NCBI GenBank assembly: GCA_022376925.1
Contig: JAIOJX010000025.1
Span: 137,785,301 to 137,849,300, forward strand
Length of the DNA stretch: 64,000 bases
Origin: Tragulus kanchil
Taxonomy: Eukaryota; Chordata; Mammalia; Artiodactyla; Tragulidae
Direction of reading: 5' to 3'
The position numbers were made by a program, and so were the translations under genes. The notes beneath the pieces were generated by a model. That model did no database searches, was not told where the DNA came from, and worked only from the letters and a program-made list of their open reading frames with translations. Shown here in pieces: positions 1 to 11,900 of this stretch. The number at the start of each line of letters is the position of its first letter. The first letter of the stretch is position 1.

Positions 1-556
1 TGAAGTTTTACATGTTTTAATTGCTTTCCACTCTCAATCAATCATTGAGCAACTTCTTTGTGCCAGTATTGCAGATTTGGGCTGGTGGGGTAAGGGAGAC
101 AGCCCACGGCGCCTATCTTGAAAAGCAACACTCCACTCTGTTTGTGCTCTATTTAGAGATACTGAGGAAGTACACCAGTTAAAAGAGGCTTCTTTTCTCA
201 GGAAACCTCTACTGACCTTAACTACTCATTTCTCAAGCTGACACCTTTAGAACTAAGTTATATTAATGAGATTTGCCTATTAATTTGTTTGTTTTGATTT
301 AGTCTACTCTAAATGTGTTTTGTATATTGCATCCTAGCTTTCCAAAGGGCTTTCAGTCACCTTAAAATCAGACTCCATGTCCTCCAGTCTTTGTTTCTGT
401 TTTGGTACTCTGCTCAGCCCTATCTCCCGCATCTCCAAGACAGTATCTTTTAAGCAATGGATTTCTCTCAATTAGCAGATAATTAAATCATATTTGTACA
501 TCTCCTAATGTATTAGACCATGATACAAGATGTATTTCTTCCTAAGTTGTGATCAT
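1..556. other. AT-rich single-copy DNA, nothing recognised
   Basis: No open frame longer than noise, no repeat family and no splice-flanked coding stretch could be recognised. It is probably intronic or intergenic. Confidence 0.5.
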
Positions 557-963
557 AAAACCTTGAGAAATATGGCCAGAGATCTGTGCTTATGCTTAGT
601 CACTCAGTCATGTCAGACTCTTTGCGACCCCATGGACTATAGCCCGCCAAGCTCCTCCGTCCATGAGATTCTCCAGATAAGAATACTGAGTGGGTTGCCA
701 TGCCCTCTTCCAAAGGATCTTCCCAATCCAGGGACTGAACACAGGTGTCCCACATTGCAGGCAGATTCTTTACCATCTGAGCCACTAGGGAAGCCCAAGT
801 AGCCTATGTGCTACTTAGATAGTCTGGATTGTGTAGCCTATGCCTTCTCCAGGGGAATCTTCCTGACCCAGGAACTGAACTAGGGTCTCCTACATTGCAG
901 GTGGATTCTTTACCACTGAGCTACAAAGGAAGTCAGAAAACCTTGAGAAATATGGCCAGAGAT
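557..963 (+). repeat. Compound Bov-A SINE insertion with 27-bp target-site duplication
   Basis: A Bov-A2 element (about 588-797; Bov-A head, then the typical GGATCTTCC...CTGAGCCACTAGGGAAGCC end) is followed by 40 bp of other sequence and a truncated Bov-A unit (about 838-935). The whole is bracketed by a direct repeat (557-583 and 937-963, core CCTTGAGAAATATGGCCAGA). One duplication around both units suggests they arrived together, or that the second unit formed inside the first insertion. Family assignment is from recognised consensus features. Confidence 0.8.
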
Positions 964-1281
964 TGACTATATATTTATCCTAAGTAAGAAAGTTACCCTT
1001 TGCCCAAAGGGTAACGTGGACAAGTTAGGTAATTTGGGGATCCATTTATTTGGATCCCCTAGCAGTTAATCCTGGGATCCTGGCTCATTTGTCTTTGACT
1101 TTCGATGTCACTCATGCTGGCTCCAAGGACTTACTCACCTCCCAGATTAGACTCTGCCTGCCCCTTGGATCACAGGCTGACCCCTGCCCACCACCATCAC
1201 GTTGATCCTGCATGCCTTGGTCACTACACTCTTCTGTCCTAAGCTGCACCAGATCCAAACTTGTCTTAAGAAAAAGCCCAG

Positions 1282-1537
1282 GGCTTCCCTGGTGGTTCAC
1301 TGGGTAAGGACACGGCCTTGCACTGCAAGGGGTGCCAGTTTGACCCCTGGCCTAGGAAGATCCCACGTGCAGTGGAGCAGCTAGACCGATGTGTCCAACT
1401 ACTGAGCCAGAGCTCGGGAGTGCATGCGCCCAGAGCCGGTGCTCTGCAACAAGAGAGGCTGCTGTGTTGGGAGGCCCACACAGGCCAAAGAACAAAGATA
1501 AATAAATGAAAGACCAATAGAAGTGGCCGAGAAAAAG
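1282..1537 (+). repeat. CHR-type tRNA-Glu SINE (copy 1)
   Basis: It starts GGCTTCCCTGGTGG, has a tRNA-like head with B-box-like CCAGTTTGACCCCTGG, then the ruminant CHR body (GGAAGATCCCACGTGC, CCGATGTGTCCAA, GGAGGCCCACA). It is flanked by a GAAAAAGCCCAG target-site duplication (about 1270-1281 and 1540-1551). Not a functional tRNA gene. Confidence 0.85.
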
Positions 1538-2346
1538 AGAGAAAAAGCCCAGAGATGTTGATGGCAAAGCCTCTGATATTAAATGCACATAGATGGCTCT
1601 TTTAGGGAGAAGGGTCTAATATCCTCTTCCAGTGTTAGAGTGACTGACTTTATAATATAATGAAAAATAAGACTAAGGAAATGAACATTTCTTGGAACTA
1701 CCTAAGAGTAAAGCTCCAATTCATAGAGGAGTGCTTAAACCCATGATCTTAAAATAGCAACTTGCTCAAATTTTAAAGTAGACCAGGAAAACTTCAGCAT
1801 TAAAAAATTTAATTACTAGTTATTATCTGAGCTGATAGCTATTATGATCAAAATACTATTTTAAATATCAATTAGAATGAAAATTACACTGCAATCATAG
1901 TCTACCTTTCATAGTCTACCTTATTCTTGCCTCATACATAGAGACATAAATAGAAAATTAGAGTAACTGTCCTTAATTTTTTTTTCAAGCATTCCTAAGA
2001 CAAATGCTTTACTTTTAAAAATGACCTAGTAGTGATTTTCCCTACAGAATTATTGCCTGGGCCCTTGCCCAAAGGGTAACGTGGACAAGTTAGGTAATTT
2101 GGGGATCCATTTATTTGGTTCCACTAGCAGTTAATCCTGGGATCCTGGCTCATTTGTCTTTGACTTTCGATGTCACTCATGCTGGCTCCAAGGACTTACT
2201 CACCTCCCAGATTAGACTCTGCCTGCCCCTTGGATCACAGGCTGACCCCTGCCCACCACCATCACGTTGATCCTGCATGCCTTGGTCACTACACTCTTCT
2301 GTCCTAAGCTGCACCAGATCCAAACTTGTCTTAAGAAAAAGCCCAG

Positions 2347-2602
2347 GGCTTCCCTGGCAGTCCAGTGGGTAAGGACACTGCCTTGCAGTGCAAGGGACGC
2401 CGGTTCGATCCCTGGCCCAGGAAGATCCCACGTGCAGTGGAGCAGCTGGACCGATGTGTCCAACTACTGAGCCAGAGCTCTGGAGCACATGCGCCCAGAG
2501 CCGGTGCTCTGCGACAACAGAGGCCACTGCGATGGGAGGCCTACACAGGTCGAACAACAAAGATAAATACATGAAAGATCAATAGAAGTGGCCAAAAAAA
2601 AG
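2347..2602 (+). repeat. CHR-type SINE (copy 2, diverged)
   Basis: Same insertion site and same flanking duplication as the element at 1282, because it lies in the second copy of the tandem block. Its body nevertheless differs by about 12 percent, which the near-identical flanks cannot explain by ageing. Confidence 0.85.
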
Positions 2603-3119
2603 AGAGAAAAAGCCCAGAGATGTTGATGGCAAAGCCTCTGATATTAAATGCACATAGATGGCTCTTTTAGGGAGAAGGGTCTAATATCCTCTTCCAGTGT
2701 TAGAGTGACTGACTTTATAATATAATGAAAAATAAGACTAAGGAAATGAACATTTCTTGGAACTACCTAAGAGTAAAGCTCCAATTCATAGAGGAGTGCT
2801 TAAACCCATGATCTTAAAATAGCAACTTGCTCAAATTTTAAAGTAGACCAGGAAAACTTCAGCATTAAAAAATTTAATTACTAGTTATTATCTGAGCTGA
2901 TAGCTATTATGATCAAAATACTATTTTAAATATCAATTAGAATGAAAATTACACTGCAATCATAGTCTACCTTTCATAGTCTACCTTATTCTTGCCTCAT
3001 ACATAGAGACATAAATAGAAAATTAGAGTAACTGTCCTTAATTTTTTTTTCAAGCATTCCTAAGACAAATGCTTTACTTTTAAAAATGACCTAGTAGTGA
3101 TTTTCCCTACAGAATTATT

Positions 3120-3566
3120 TTGGTCAAAGTATAGAAATTAGGTAGTGATTTGGGGGAAAATCTATAGCTTTTTACACTGCCACAGTAATAATCTATACTT
3201 CCACATATTTGTACAGTCATAACTTTCCATTCATAGTTTGCTCTGGAGACAGAAATGACTTATATTGGTGCCATCAGTTGCTCTCACAACATCTGGGAAA
3301 TGATCATCATTTCCTCATCTTATTTGCCGCCATTTAACCAGTGTAGAGGAAACAATATATAAATGAGGTTTATTTACAAAAGCAGCTATAAGTGAATGAG
3401 AAATTGCTAGGGAATCATTTTACTACATATTATATGTTAAGTACTTAAAAGCTGGGATGGAAATTCCCCAGGGAAAAAAAATTGAGGGATAGCCTGTCTC
3501 CCCAGCATAATTACAGGAATGGCCTTACAGTCTGGTACACAAGCCCCTCAGCCTTGAAGAAGTTTG
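3120..3566. other. Single-copy DNA, nothing recognised
   Basis: AT-rich sequence between duplicated block 1 and a Bov-A2 element. No gene-like frame and no repeat family recognised. Confidence 0.5.
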
Positions 3567-3776
3567 GAGGTGGTGGTATAGTTGCTAAGTCATGTCCAAC
3601 TCTTGAGATCCCATGGACTGTAGCCCGCCAGGCTCCTCTGTCCATGGAACTTCCCAGGCAAGAATACTGGAGTGGGTTGCCATTTCCTTCTCCAGGGGAT
3701 CTTCCTGACCCAGGGATTGAAACCAGGTCTCCTGCACTGCAGGTAGAGTCTTGACCTACTGAGCCACCAGGGAAGC
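3567..3776 (+). repeat. Bov-A2 SINE
   Basis: Contains the Bov-A landmarks in order: GTTGCTAAGTCATGTCCAAC, CCCATGGACTGTAGCCCGCC, CAAGAATACTGGAGTGGGTT, GGGGATCTTCCTGACCCAGG, CTGAGCCACCAGGGAAGCC. The open frame across it is a by-product of the SINE. Confidence 0.9.
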
Positions 3777-4734
3777 CTGAAGAAGATTCAGGAAAGAGCT
3801 GCCAAGAGATCGATGGAATTAGAAAATAAGTCCTTTAAAGAAAAATATGTTAACACAATTGAGGAAACAACACTAGCCAATTTCTAGGATGAACAATAGT
3901 AAGAAGTGGGCGCCTCAGGGAGAAATCAGGTAAGTATGGGTCTAATCATTAACAACAAACCTCTAGTAATGGTTTGAAGGTGGTCTCTGAAAGCTTTCTA
4001 GGGTTGAACTGGTTCATTAGTCACAGCTCTGCCCTGATTCAATTCTGCATCCCAGGAGCGCAGGGACCGCCTAGCAAATAGGATATGGCAAGTATCCAAT
4101 AAATGTTTGTAACAGTTGGCTTTATCTTATATGCGTATTTTATTTTCCTTTCTTACCACTTCTCATTTATATTTTCTTTCATAGGTTTCCTTCATGGAAC
4201 AAGAAGAGTTATAAGTAAATCACACATAAAGGTAAATTAAATGTTCTTGAAGAGTTAAAGGAAGAATGTAAACAATGTCATGTGAATGAGCATCATAGAG
4301 ACTTACAAACCAAGCTGCTATGGGCTTTCAAAGGATCAAGAAGTCACATATGGACAGAGGAGCTCAGCGAGGTCTCAGTGAGGAAGAGGTGATTTTGACA
4401 TGCTTATAAGTATAGATAGGACTTTGATCAGCAGGGAAGATTCTGATATACGAAGAGAGCCTAGTCTTCTAATTCATTTAATAAATTTTGCTCAAATATA
4501 TATTTACTGATTACAAGAGAGAACTTAGGATACAAAATATAACAATATAACCTGTAGTATTGGTGTAAGGAACAGTGAACCAGGAAGTCTATCTTTTCTT
4601 TTGGCCATGAAAAGAATAGTGGTTGACTCCTGTTGAGAGAGGAAGGCAAATATATCAGGACTTAGGGTTAAGGATTTTCCAAGCTACTATTTGAATTTTT
4701 TAAAGCAGCTCTAATGTCTATTATTCATTCTACG

Positions 4735-5007
4735 GTTGTCTTAAATTCATTTGGGTTCCTATAACAGATATCATAGACTGGGTGGGTTCTAAATACAAGA
4801 AATTTAATTCTCACAGTTCCAAAGGCTGGGAAGTTCAAGATCAAGCAGGAAGCCAGCATATTCAGTCTGGTGAAGGTCCCCTTTCTGGTTCACAGATGCT
4901 GTGCTTTTGCTATGTCCTCAGATAGTGAAATGGGAGAAGTTTGGTCTCTTTATCCCTTGCAATGTCCACTAATCAGATCATTTAAAAATTTTAAATAATT
5001 TATTTTT
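4735..5007 (-). repeat. Ancient MaLR-type LTR fragment (copy 1)
   Basis: The plus strand reads as the reverse complement of an MST/MLT-type mammalian LTR: CTATAACAGATATCATAGAC, GAAATTTAATTCTCACAGTT, GGCTGGGAAGTTCAAGATCA, TTTCTGGTTCACAGATGCTG. Heavily diverged, no coding capacity. Confidence 0.6.
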
Positions 5008-5904
5008 GGCTGTGCTGGTCCCCTTTAAAGAAAAATATGCACTAGGTCCAATTTCTAGGATGAACAATAGTAAGAAGTGGGCGCCTCAGGGAGAAATCAG
5101 GTAAGTATGGGTCTAATCATTAACAACAAACCTCTAGTAATGGTTTGAAGGTGGTCTCTGAAAGCTTTCTAGGGTTGAACTGGTTCATTAGTCACAGCTC
5201 TGCCCTGATTCAATTCTGCATCCCAGGAGCGCAGGGACCGCCTAGCAAATAGGATATGGCAAGTATCCAATAAATGTTTGTAACAGTTGGCTTTATCTTA
5301 TATGCGTATTTTATTTTCCTTTCTTACCACTTCTCATTTATATTTTCTTTCATAGGTTTCCTTCATGGAACAAGAAGAGTTATAAGTAAATCACACATAA
5401 AGGTAAATTAAATGTTCTTGAAGAGTTAAAGGAAGAATGTAAACAATGTCATGTGAATGAGCATCATAGAGACTTACAAACCAAGCTGCTATGGGCTTTC
5501 AAAGGATCAAGAAGTCACATATGGACAGAGGAGCTCAGCGAGGTCTCAGTGAGGAAGAGGTGATTTTGACATGCTTATAAGTATAGATAGGACTTTGATC
5601 AGCAGGGAAGATTCTGATATACGAAGAGAGCCTAGTCTTCTAATTCATTTAATAAATTTTGCTCAAATATATATTTACTGATTACAAGAGAGAACTTAGG
5701 ATACAAAATATAACAATATAACCTGTAGTATTGGTGTAAGGAACAGTGAACCAGGAAGTCTATCTTTTCTTTTGGCCATGAAAAGAATAGTGGTTGACTC
5801 CTGTTGAGAGAGGAAGGCAAATATATCAGGACTTAGGGTTAAGGATTTTCCAAGCTACTATTTGAATTTTTTAAAGCAGCTCTAATGTCTATTATTCATT
5901 CTAC

Positions 5905-6182
5905 GGTTGTCTTAAATTCATTTGGGTTCCTATAACAGATATCATAGACTGGGTGGGTTCTAAATACAAGAAATTTAATTCTCACAGTTCCAAAGGCTGG
6001 GAAGTTCAAGATCAAGCAGGAAGCCAGCATATTCAGTCTGGTGAAGGTCCCCTTTCTGGTTCACAGATGCTGTGCTTTTGCTATGTCCTCAGATAGTGAA
6101 ATGGGAGAAGTTTGGTCTCTTTATCCCCTTGCAATGTCCACTAATCAGATCATTTAAAAAAATTTTTAAATAATTTATTTTT
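5905..6182 (-). repeat. Ancient MaLR-type LTR, first part (copy 2)
   Basis: Second-copy version of the fragment at 4735. Here the LTR continues beyond a SINE insertion, with its remaining part at 6447-6560. Confidence 0.6.
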
Positions 6183-6446
6183 GGCTGTGCTGGTCCCTTC
6201 GCTGCTGTGAGAGTTTTTCTCTAGTTGCAAGGACTGGGGCTACTCTCTAGTTTCAGTGTTCAGGTTTCTCATTGTGGTGACTTCTCTTGTTGCAGAGCAC
6301 CAGCCCTAGACTGCTGGCTATGTAGTTGTGGTGCACAGGCTTAGTGGCTCTGCAGCATGTGAGATCTTCCCAGATTGGGGACAGAATCCATGTCTCCTGC
6401 ACTGGCAGGTAGGTTATTTACCACTGAGCCACCACCAAAGAGGTCC
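6183..6446 (-). repeat. CHR-type SINE inserted in the MaLR-type LTR
   Basis: Reverse complement of a long CHR-1-like tRNA-derived SINE. It reads TGGCTGTGCTGG, TTTCTCTAGTTGCAAGG, TCTCTTGTTGCAGAGCACCAG and GAGATCTTCCCAGATTGGGG, and ends ACTGAGCCACCACCAAAG. It separates two parts of the older LTR, so it is the younger insertion. Confidence 0.7.
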
Positions 6447-6560
6447 CAATCCCATCACTGATGGCTCCACCATGATGATCTAATCACCTGTCAAAACCTT
6501 CTCAACATCATGTTGGGGATTAGGTTTCAACACATGAATTAGGAGGTCGGGAACACATTC
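6447..6560 (-). repeat. Ancient MaLR-type LTR, second part
   Basis: Continues the LTR interrupted at 6183: ATGATCTAATCACCTGTCAA, GGGGATTAGGTTTCAACACA and TGAATTAGGAGG match the reverse complement of the 5' part of MST/MLT LTRs. A further copy lies at about 7567-7680 in duplicated block 3. Confidence 0.6.
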
Positions 6561-6775
6561 AGTTTCCAGGAGCGATCAAAGTCAAAATGCATTATTTCCC
6601 AGTCTAACAAGTCCTGCTCTTGGCCCAGTAGAACCCACTAATTGTTTCCTTAACATCCCATGCCCACTTCTACTTGTCTGCTCTAGATTCACCTGGGAGT
6701 CATGTCCATCTCCAAAGCATCCTTCAAGGTTACAGGAGACTTAAGGTTCTCTTGTGAGAAGGGTCTTCTTAGCTC

Positions 6776-7010
6776 CATTTGTTGTTGTTCAGTCGCTAGG
6801 TCATATTCAACTCTGCAACCCCATGGACTGTAGCACGTAAGGCTTCCCTGTCCTTCACCATCTCCTGGAGTTTGCTCAAATTCATGTCCATTGAGTCAGT
6901 GATGCTATCTAACCATTGCATCCTCTGCTGCCCACTTCTCCTTTTGCCTTCTAATCTTTCCCAGCATCAGGGTCTTTTCCAACGAGTCAGCTTCACAGCA
7001 ATATTTAAAC
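6776..7010 (-). repeat. BovB LINE 3' end (copy 1)
   Basis: The plus strand is the reverse complement of the BovB 3' terminus: GTTGTTGTTCAGTCGCTAGG, CCCATGGACTGTAGCACG, TCCATTGAGTCAGTGATGC, CCAGCATCAGGGTCTTTTCC. Only the extreme 3' end is present, with no intact reverse transcriptase. The 79-codon open frame across it is incidental. Confidence 0.85.
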
Positions 7011-7896
7011 CCTCTCATATCTCTCCTTCTCTTAAGGGAGATCTATCACATGATTCTGATGAACTCAAAAAAGGTGAAGCTTCAAGGACACCCAGACCCT
7101 TTCACATCTAAATCCAAAGAATGAAGGCTTGCTATACCAGTTTATAACTGGTCAAGGACCACCCACCTGTCCCAATGGCCACCATCCAGGAACAAGATGC
7201 TTTTCAAGAGAGACACCACCTGCTGCTTACCATGAGTGTATGGCCTTCCCCTACAGCCTCCACAGGCCATCAGAGAAAAATATAACACAAGCTTAAATCT
7301 TTCATTTGCATTAAGAGGGCTACAGGAGTATACCACCACCCTTGCCTGTGGCTGGGATGCTTCATTGTTACTTTGTCTCTCAGGATCTCTTACCATGAGC
7401 ACCGAGTTGTATTGGGCCCTAACTTTAATGCCCCAAAAGTGACAGTCCTACTTCTCAAGGCTTAGTGGCTCTGCAGCATGTGAGATCTTCCCAGATTGGG
7501 GACAGAATCCATGTCTCCTGCACTGGCAGGTAGGTTATTTACCACTGAGCCACCACCAAAGAGGTCCCAATCCCATCACTGATGGCTCCACCATGATGAT
7601 CTAATCACCTGTCAAAACCTTCTCAACATCATGTTGGGGATTAGGTTTCAACACATGAATTAGGAGGTCGGGAACACATTCAGTTTCCAGGAGCGATCAA
7701 AGTCAAAATGCATTATTTCCCAGTCTAACAAGTCCTGCTCTTGGCCCAGTAGAACCCACTAATTGTTTCCTTAACATCCCATGCCCACTTCTACTTGTCT
7801 GCTCTAGATTCACCTGGGAGTCATGTCCATCTCCAAAGCATCCTTCAAGGTTACAGGAGACTTAAGGTTCTCTTGTGAGAAGGGTCTTCTTAGCTC

Positions 7897-8131
7897 CATT
7901 TGTTGTTGTTCAGTCGCTAGGTCATATTCAACTCTGCAACCCCATGGACTGTAGCACGTAAGGCTTCCCTGTCCTTCACCATCTCCTGGAGTTTGCTCAA
8001 ATTCATGTCCATTGAGTCAGTGATGCTATCTAACCATTGCATCCTCTGCTGCCCACTTCTCCTTTTGCCTTCTAATCTTTCCCAGCATCAGGGTCTTTTC
8101 CAACGAGTCAGCTTCACAGCAATATTTAAAC
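7897..8131 (-). repeat. BovB LINE 3' end (copy 2)
   Basis: Identical second copy of the fragment at 6776, carried by tandem duplication 3. Confidence 0.85.
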
Positions 8132-8610
8132 CCTCTCATATCTCTCCTTCTCTTAAGGGAGATCTATCACATGATTCTGATGAACTCAAAAAAGGTGAAG
8201 CTTCAAGGACACCCAGACCCTTTCACATCTAAATCCAAAGAATGAAGGCTTGCTATACCAGTTTATAACTGGTCAAGGACCACCCACCTGTCCCAATGGC
8301 CACCATCCAGGAACAAGATGCTTTTCAAGAGAGACACCACCTGCTGCTTACCATGAGTGTATGGCCTTCCCCTACAGCCTCCACAGGCCATCAGAGAAAA
8401 ATATAACACAAGCTTAAATCTTTCATTTGCATTAAGAGGGCTACAGGAGTATACCACCACCCTTGCCTGTGGCTGGGATGCTTCATTGTTACTTTGTCTC
8501 TCAGGATCTCTTCTAGTTTCCCATGAGCACCAGAGCCCTGTCATACATAGACAGATCAGTTCCCTGGGAGCCCTAACTTTAATGCCCCAAAAGTGACAGT
8601 CCTACTTCTC

Positions 8611-10831
8611 AAGACTGCAGCCTGTTTCCAGGATCCCTTACTGACATGCATACTATTCGCAATATCCCTCTGAATCCAAAAGGTCAGTCTGACTCCAGAG
8701 ACAAAGTTCTCTTCCCAACATCAACTGACCAATTCAAGTCAACAAAATGGTATTGAGCATTGTGTCAGGCCTGGTTCCCGCACTGGGGCATAGCATGAAA
8801 TACAGGTAAAACTCTTGCCTTCAAGGAGCCTATATCCTAGGGATTCTCAAATCATCATTCAGGATATTTAAGATATCTTTAAAATGTCAGGAGAGCCACT
8901 GAGAAAAGAATGACAGTGCTGAGTCCTAAGTCAACAAATGCCCCATCCAGAGACATTTTGCAATCATTTCTGTAAGGCTCACTAGAACCATGGCACTTTT
9001 TTTTTTCTTTATTTCAAAATCATTGAAAGGTAGGGAAGATGATACAGGCACAGAAGGATATTAGAAAAGACCTAATTCATGTCTTATAACTGTTAATTTT
9101 ATGATTGGTCACAACTACTACGATACCACAGAGCCAAGCTGTATTATATCCCTGTATATACCAGGGTCCACTTTGATAATTATTTATGTCATATATAATA
9201 AAAGAAGTGATATTCTCCATTCCACATAGACACTCCATGTAGCTCCAATTGTAATTCTTATTGTAGCCTCCCTTGACTCCAAAACATCTAAAGGCTTTGG
9301 AGAACAGTTCAGAGTGGCCAAAACTATAAAGGAAATTGAACTTAGCAAGGCATTTCCAAGAATCTTCAAAGTCTGTTTAAATAATTGAGCAATGTAGGAT
9401 CATCCTTGAATATCAAACAGAGATCTTCTTCATCCATTTTTTTCTTTTAAGAATAGACTAAAAACTGACTCCGAATTATTGTCTTGAGATTTGAATATCA
9501 TATTGACCTAAAGATTCAAGGTAAACATTAGCCCGAAAACAATTTTGGATTAAATCAATTTGATCCCTGTAATGCCAAGAGATCTTGCCTCGGAATGAGA
9601 AAATCAGCAATTTTAAGCATGATCTTATATTGCCAACGCTAATATTACAGAAAACATTATCATCTTATTCTTGCTTATTCCAGTCCTCCCCAAATGCCTC
9701 CTGGAGAACAATCCAAATACAGGACTCAAGACTGCAGCCTGTTTCCAGGATCCCTTACTGACATGCATACTATTCTCAATATCCCTCTGAATCCAAAAGG
9801 TCAGTCTGACTCCAGAGACAAAGTTCTCTTCCCAACATCAACTGACCAATTCAAGTCAACAAAATGGTATTGAGCATTGTGTCAGGCCTGGTTCCCGCAC
9901 TGGGGCATAGCATGAAATACAGGTAAAACTCTTGCCTTCAAGGAGCCTATATCCTAGGGATTCTCAAATCATCATTCAGGATATTTAAGATATCTTTAAA
10001 ATGTCAGGAGAGCCACTGAGAAAAGAATGACAGTGCTGAGTCCTAAGTCAACAAATGCCCCATCCAGAGACATTTTGCAATCATTTCTGTAAGGCTCACT
10101 AGAACCATGGCACTTTTTTTTTTCTTTATTTCAAAATCATTGAAAGGTAGGGAAGATGATACAGGCACAGAAGGATATTAGAAAAGACCTAATTCATGTC
10201 TTATAACTGTTAATTTTATGATTGGTCACAACTACTACGATACCACAGAGCCAAGCTGTATTATATCCCTGTATATACCAGGGTCCACTTTGATAATTAT
10301 TTATGTCATATATAATAAAAGAAGTGATATTCTCCATTCCACATAGACACTCCATGTAGCTCCAATTGTAATTCTTATTGTAGCCTCCCTTGACTCCAAA
10401 ACATCTAAAGGCTTTGGAGAACAGTTCAGAGTGGCCAAAACTATAAAGGAAATTGAACTTAGCAAGGCATTTCCAAGAATCTTCAAAGTCTGTTTAAATA
10501 ATTGAGCAATGTAGGATCATCCTTGAATATCAAACAGAGATCTTCTTCATCCATTTTTTTCTTTTAAGAATAGACTAAAAACTGACTCCGAATTATTGTC
10601 TTGAGATTTGAATATCATATTGACCTAAAGATTCAAGGTAAACATTAGCCCGAAAACAATTTTGGATTAAATCAATTTGATCCCTGTAATGCCAAGAGAT
10701 CTTGCCTCGGAATGAGAAAATCAGCAATTTTAAGCATGATCTTATATTGCCAACGCTAATATTACAGAAAACATTATCATCTTATTCTTGCTTATTCCAG
10801 TCCTCCCCAAATGCCTCCTGGAGAACAATCC
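8611..10831. repeat. Tandem duplication 4 (period 1117 bp)
   Basis: Block 8611-9714 recurs at 9728-10831 with 13 bp of filler between. It starts where duplication 3 ends, so 7458-9727 has no single-copy DNA. No recognisable gene or repeat family inside; the 61-codon minus-strand frames are not gene-like. Confidence 0.95.
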
Positions 10832-11274
10832 TAAAAGTGAGCCATACAGGGATTTGGGAGCAACTTTATTCATTTGTAGTTTTTTTCAACCTAAACACAT
10901 TCTTGCTGTGCAAAAGAATGATTCAGAAGTTTAAATGGTGAGGCTTTTACCATTGATAAAGTGTAAGTAAAAAGAAAGTCTCTTCTCTGCCACACCTATA
11001 CCTGCTGGTCAGGATTCTTCCAATAGTCCACACTCTCTCCAGAAATATACAGAAATACACACCAACAAGGGACCAAATTCATAACTATAAATGGAAAGTA
11101 CTGAGGGAAAAAGAAACTATCACTAAAAGCAAACATTATCTAGGAAATCATTACTGGAAAACTGCTATGGATTATTACAAATCTTCCTTTTTCCCATAAA
11201 CAGTTATAATCACTTCCACAGGTACTCAAAGAACTTACACTTGTCAGTACAAAGAAAAAGAAACCATTCATATA

Positions 11275-11770
11275 TCTATTTCTTTCCAGTGATTTTTTAA
11301 GAAATAATTTTTATCTTTGAAATAGACTAAGACTCATAAGAAATTATAAAAATAGTAGAATTCTCATGGATCCTTCACCCAGCTTCCCCCAATAATAACA
11401 TGTTACACAGCCTTAGCTCGTGTCAAACCCAGGTCATTGATGCTTTTCAAAGCTATTAACTCAGGTATAGTCTTTATTCAGATCTCACAAATTTTATACA
11501 CATTTTTTCTTTTTCTGGTCTATTATTACATGAAGTTTTACCCTGAGTATAGATTCAAGTAATTAACACCTTAATCAGGATACAGAATGGTCCTGTTGCT
11601 ACAAAGAAACTTCCCAGGGTTATGGCTTAATTGTCACACTCTTTTCCCAACACTGTCCCCACAACCACCTTCCATTACTATAACTTTGTCATTCAGAAAC
11701 TGTTATATAATCATACAGTACACAGCCTTTTGAGACTGGCTTTTTGTTTGTCCTTAAGAACCAACTTTAC
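11275..11770. repeat. Old L1-like 3' region (copy 1)
   Basis: Phrases typical of old mammalian L1 3' regions are visible: CCCCAATAATAACATGTTAC, CTTTATTCAGATCTCACA, TTATATAATCATACAGTACA, CCTTTTGAGACTGGCTTTTT. Strongly diverged. Orientation not decided. A second copy lies at about 12360-12855. Confidence 0.45.
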
Positions 11771-11784
11771 ATTGATGTTTCTTC

Positions 11785-11900
11785 TCTTGGCCATGCTGTG
11801 CGCCGTGTGGGACCCCAGTTTCCTGACTCAGGGATGGAACCAGCACCCCTTGGCTTAGAAGAACAATCTCAGCCACAGGGCTGCTGGGGAAGTCCCTGCA
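11785..11900 (-). repeat. tRNA-derived SINE fragment (SINE2-1_BT-like), three copies
   Basis: The plus strand reads TTGGCCATGCTGTGCGC, then CCCAGTTTCCTGACTCAGGG, and ends CTGCTGGGGAAGTCCC, the reverse complement of the ruminant GGGACTTCCC... SINE. Further copies at about 12870-12983 and 13972-14082 come from duplications 5 and 6. The third has several one-base losses near its junction. Confidence 0.7.

Larger units (their letters stand above)
1000..3119. repeat. Tandem duplication 1 (period 1065 bp)
   Basis: Block 1000-2054 recurs at 2065-3119, separated by 10 bp of filler (GCCTGGGCCC). Outside the SINE the copies differ at only a few bases. Inside the CHR SINE they differ at about 30 positions in 245 bp. 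Probably an assembly duplicate. Confidence 0.95.
3833..6197. repeat. Tandem duplication 2 (period about 1171-1175 bp)
   Basis: Block 3833-5022 is followed directly by a second copy at 5023-6197. The first 40 bases of copy 2 have lost about 21 bp found in copy 1. The rest is nearly identical. Copy 1 ends inside the CHR-like SINE that is complete only after copy 2. Confidence 0.95.
6337..8613. repeat. Tandem duplication 3 (period 1121 bp)
   Basis: Block 6337-7458 recurs at 7458-8613. About 60 bp before its end, copy 1 has lost roughly 33 bp and has altered bases (around 7390-7415) compared with copy 2 (8510-8570). Confidence 0.95.
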
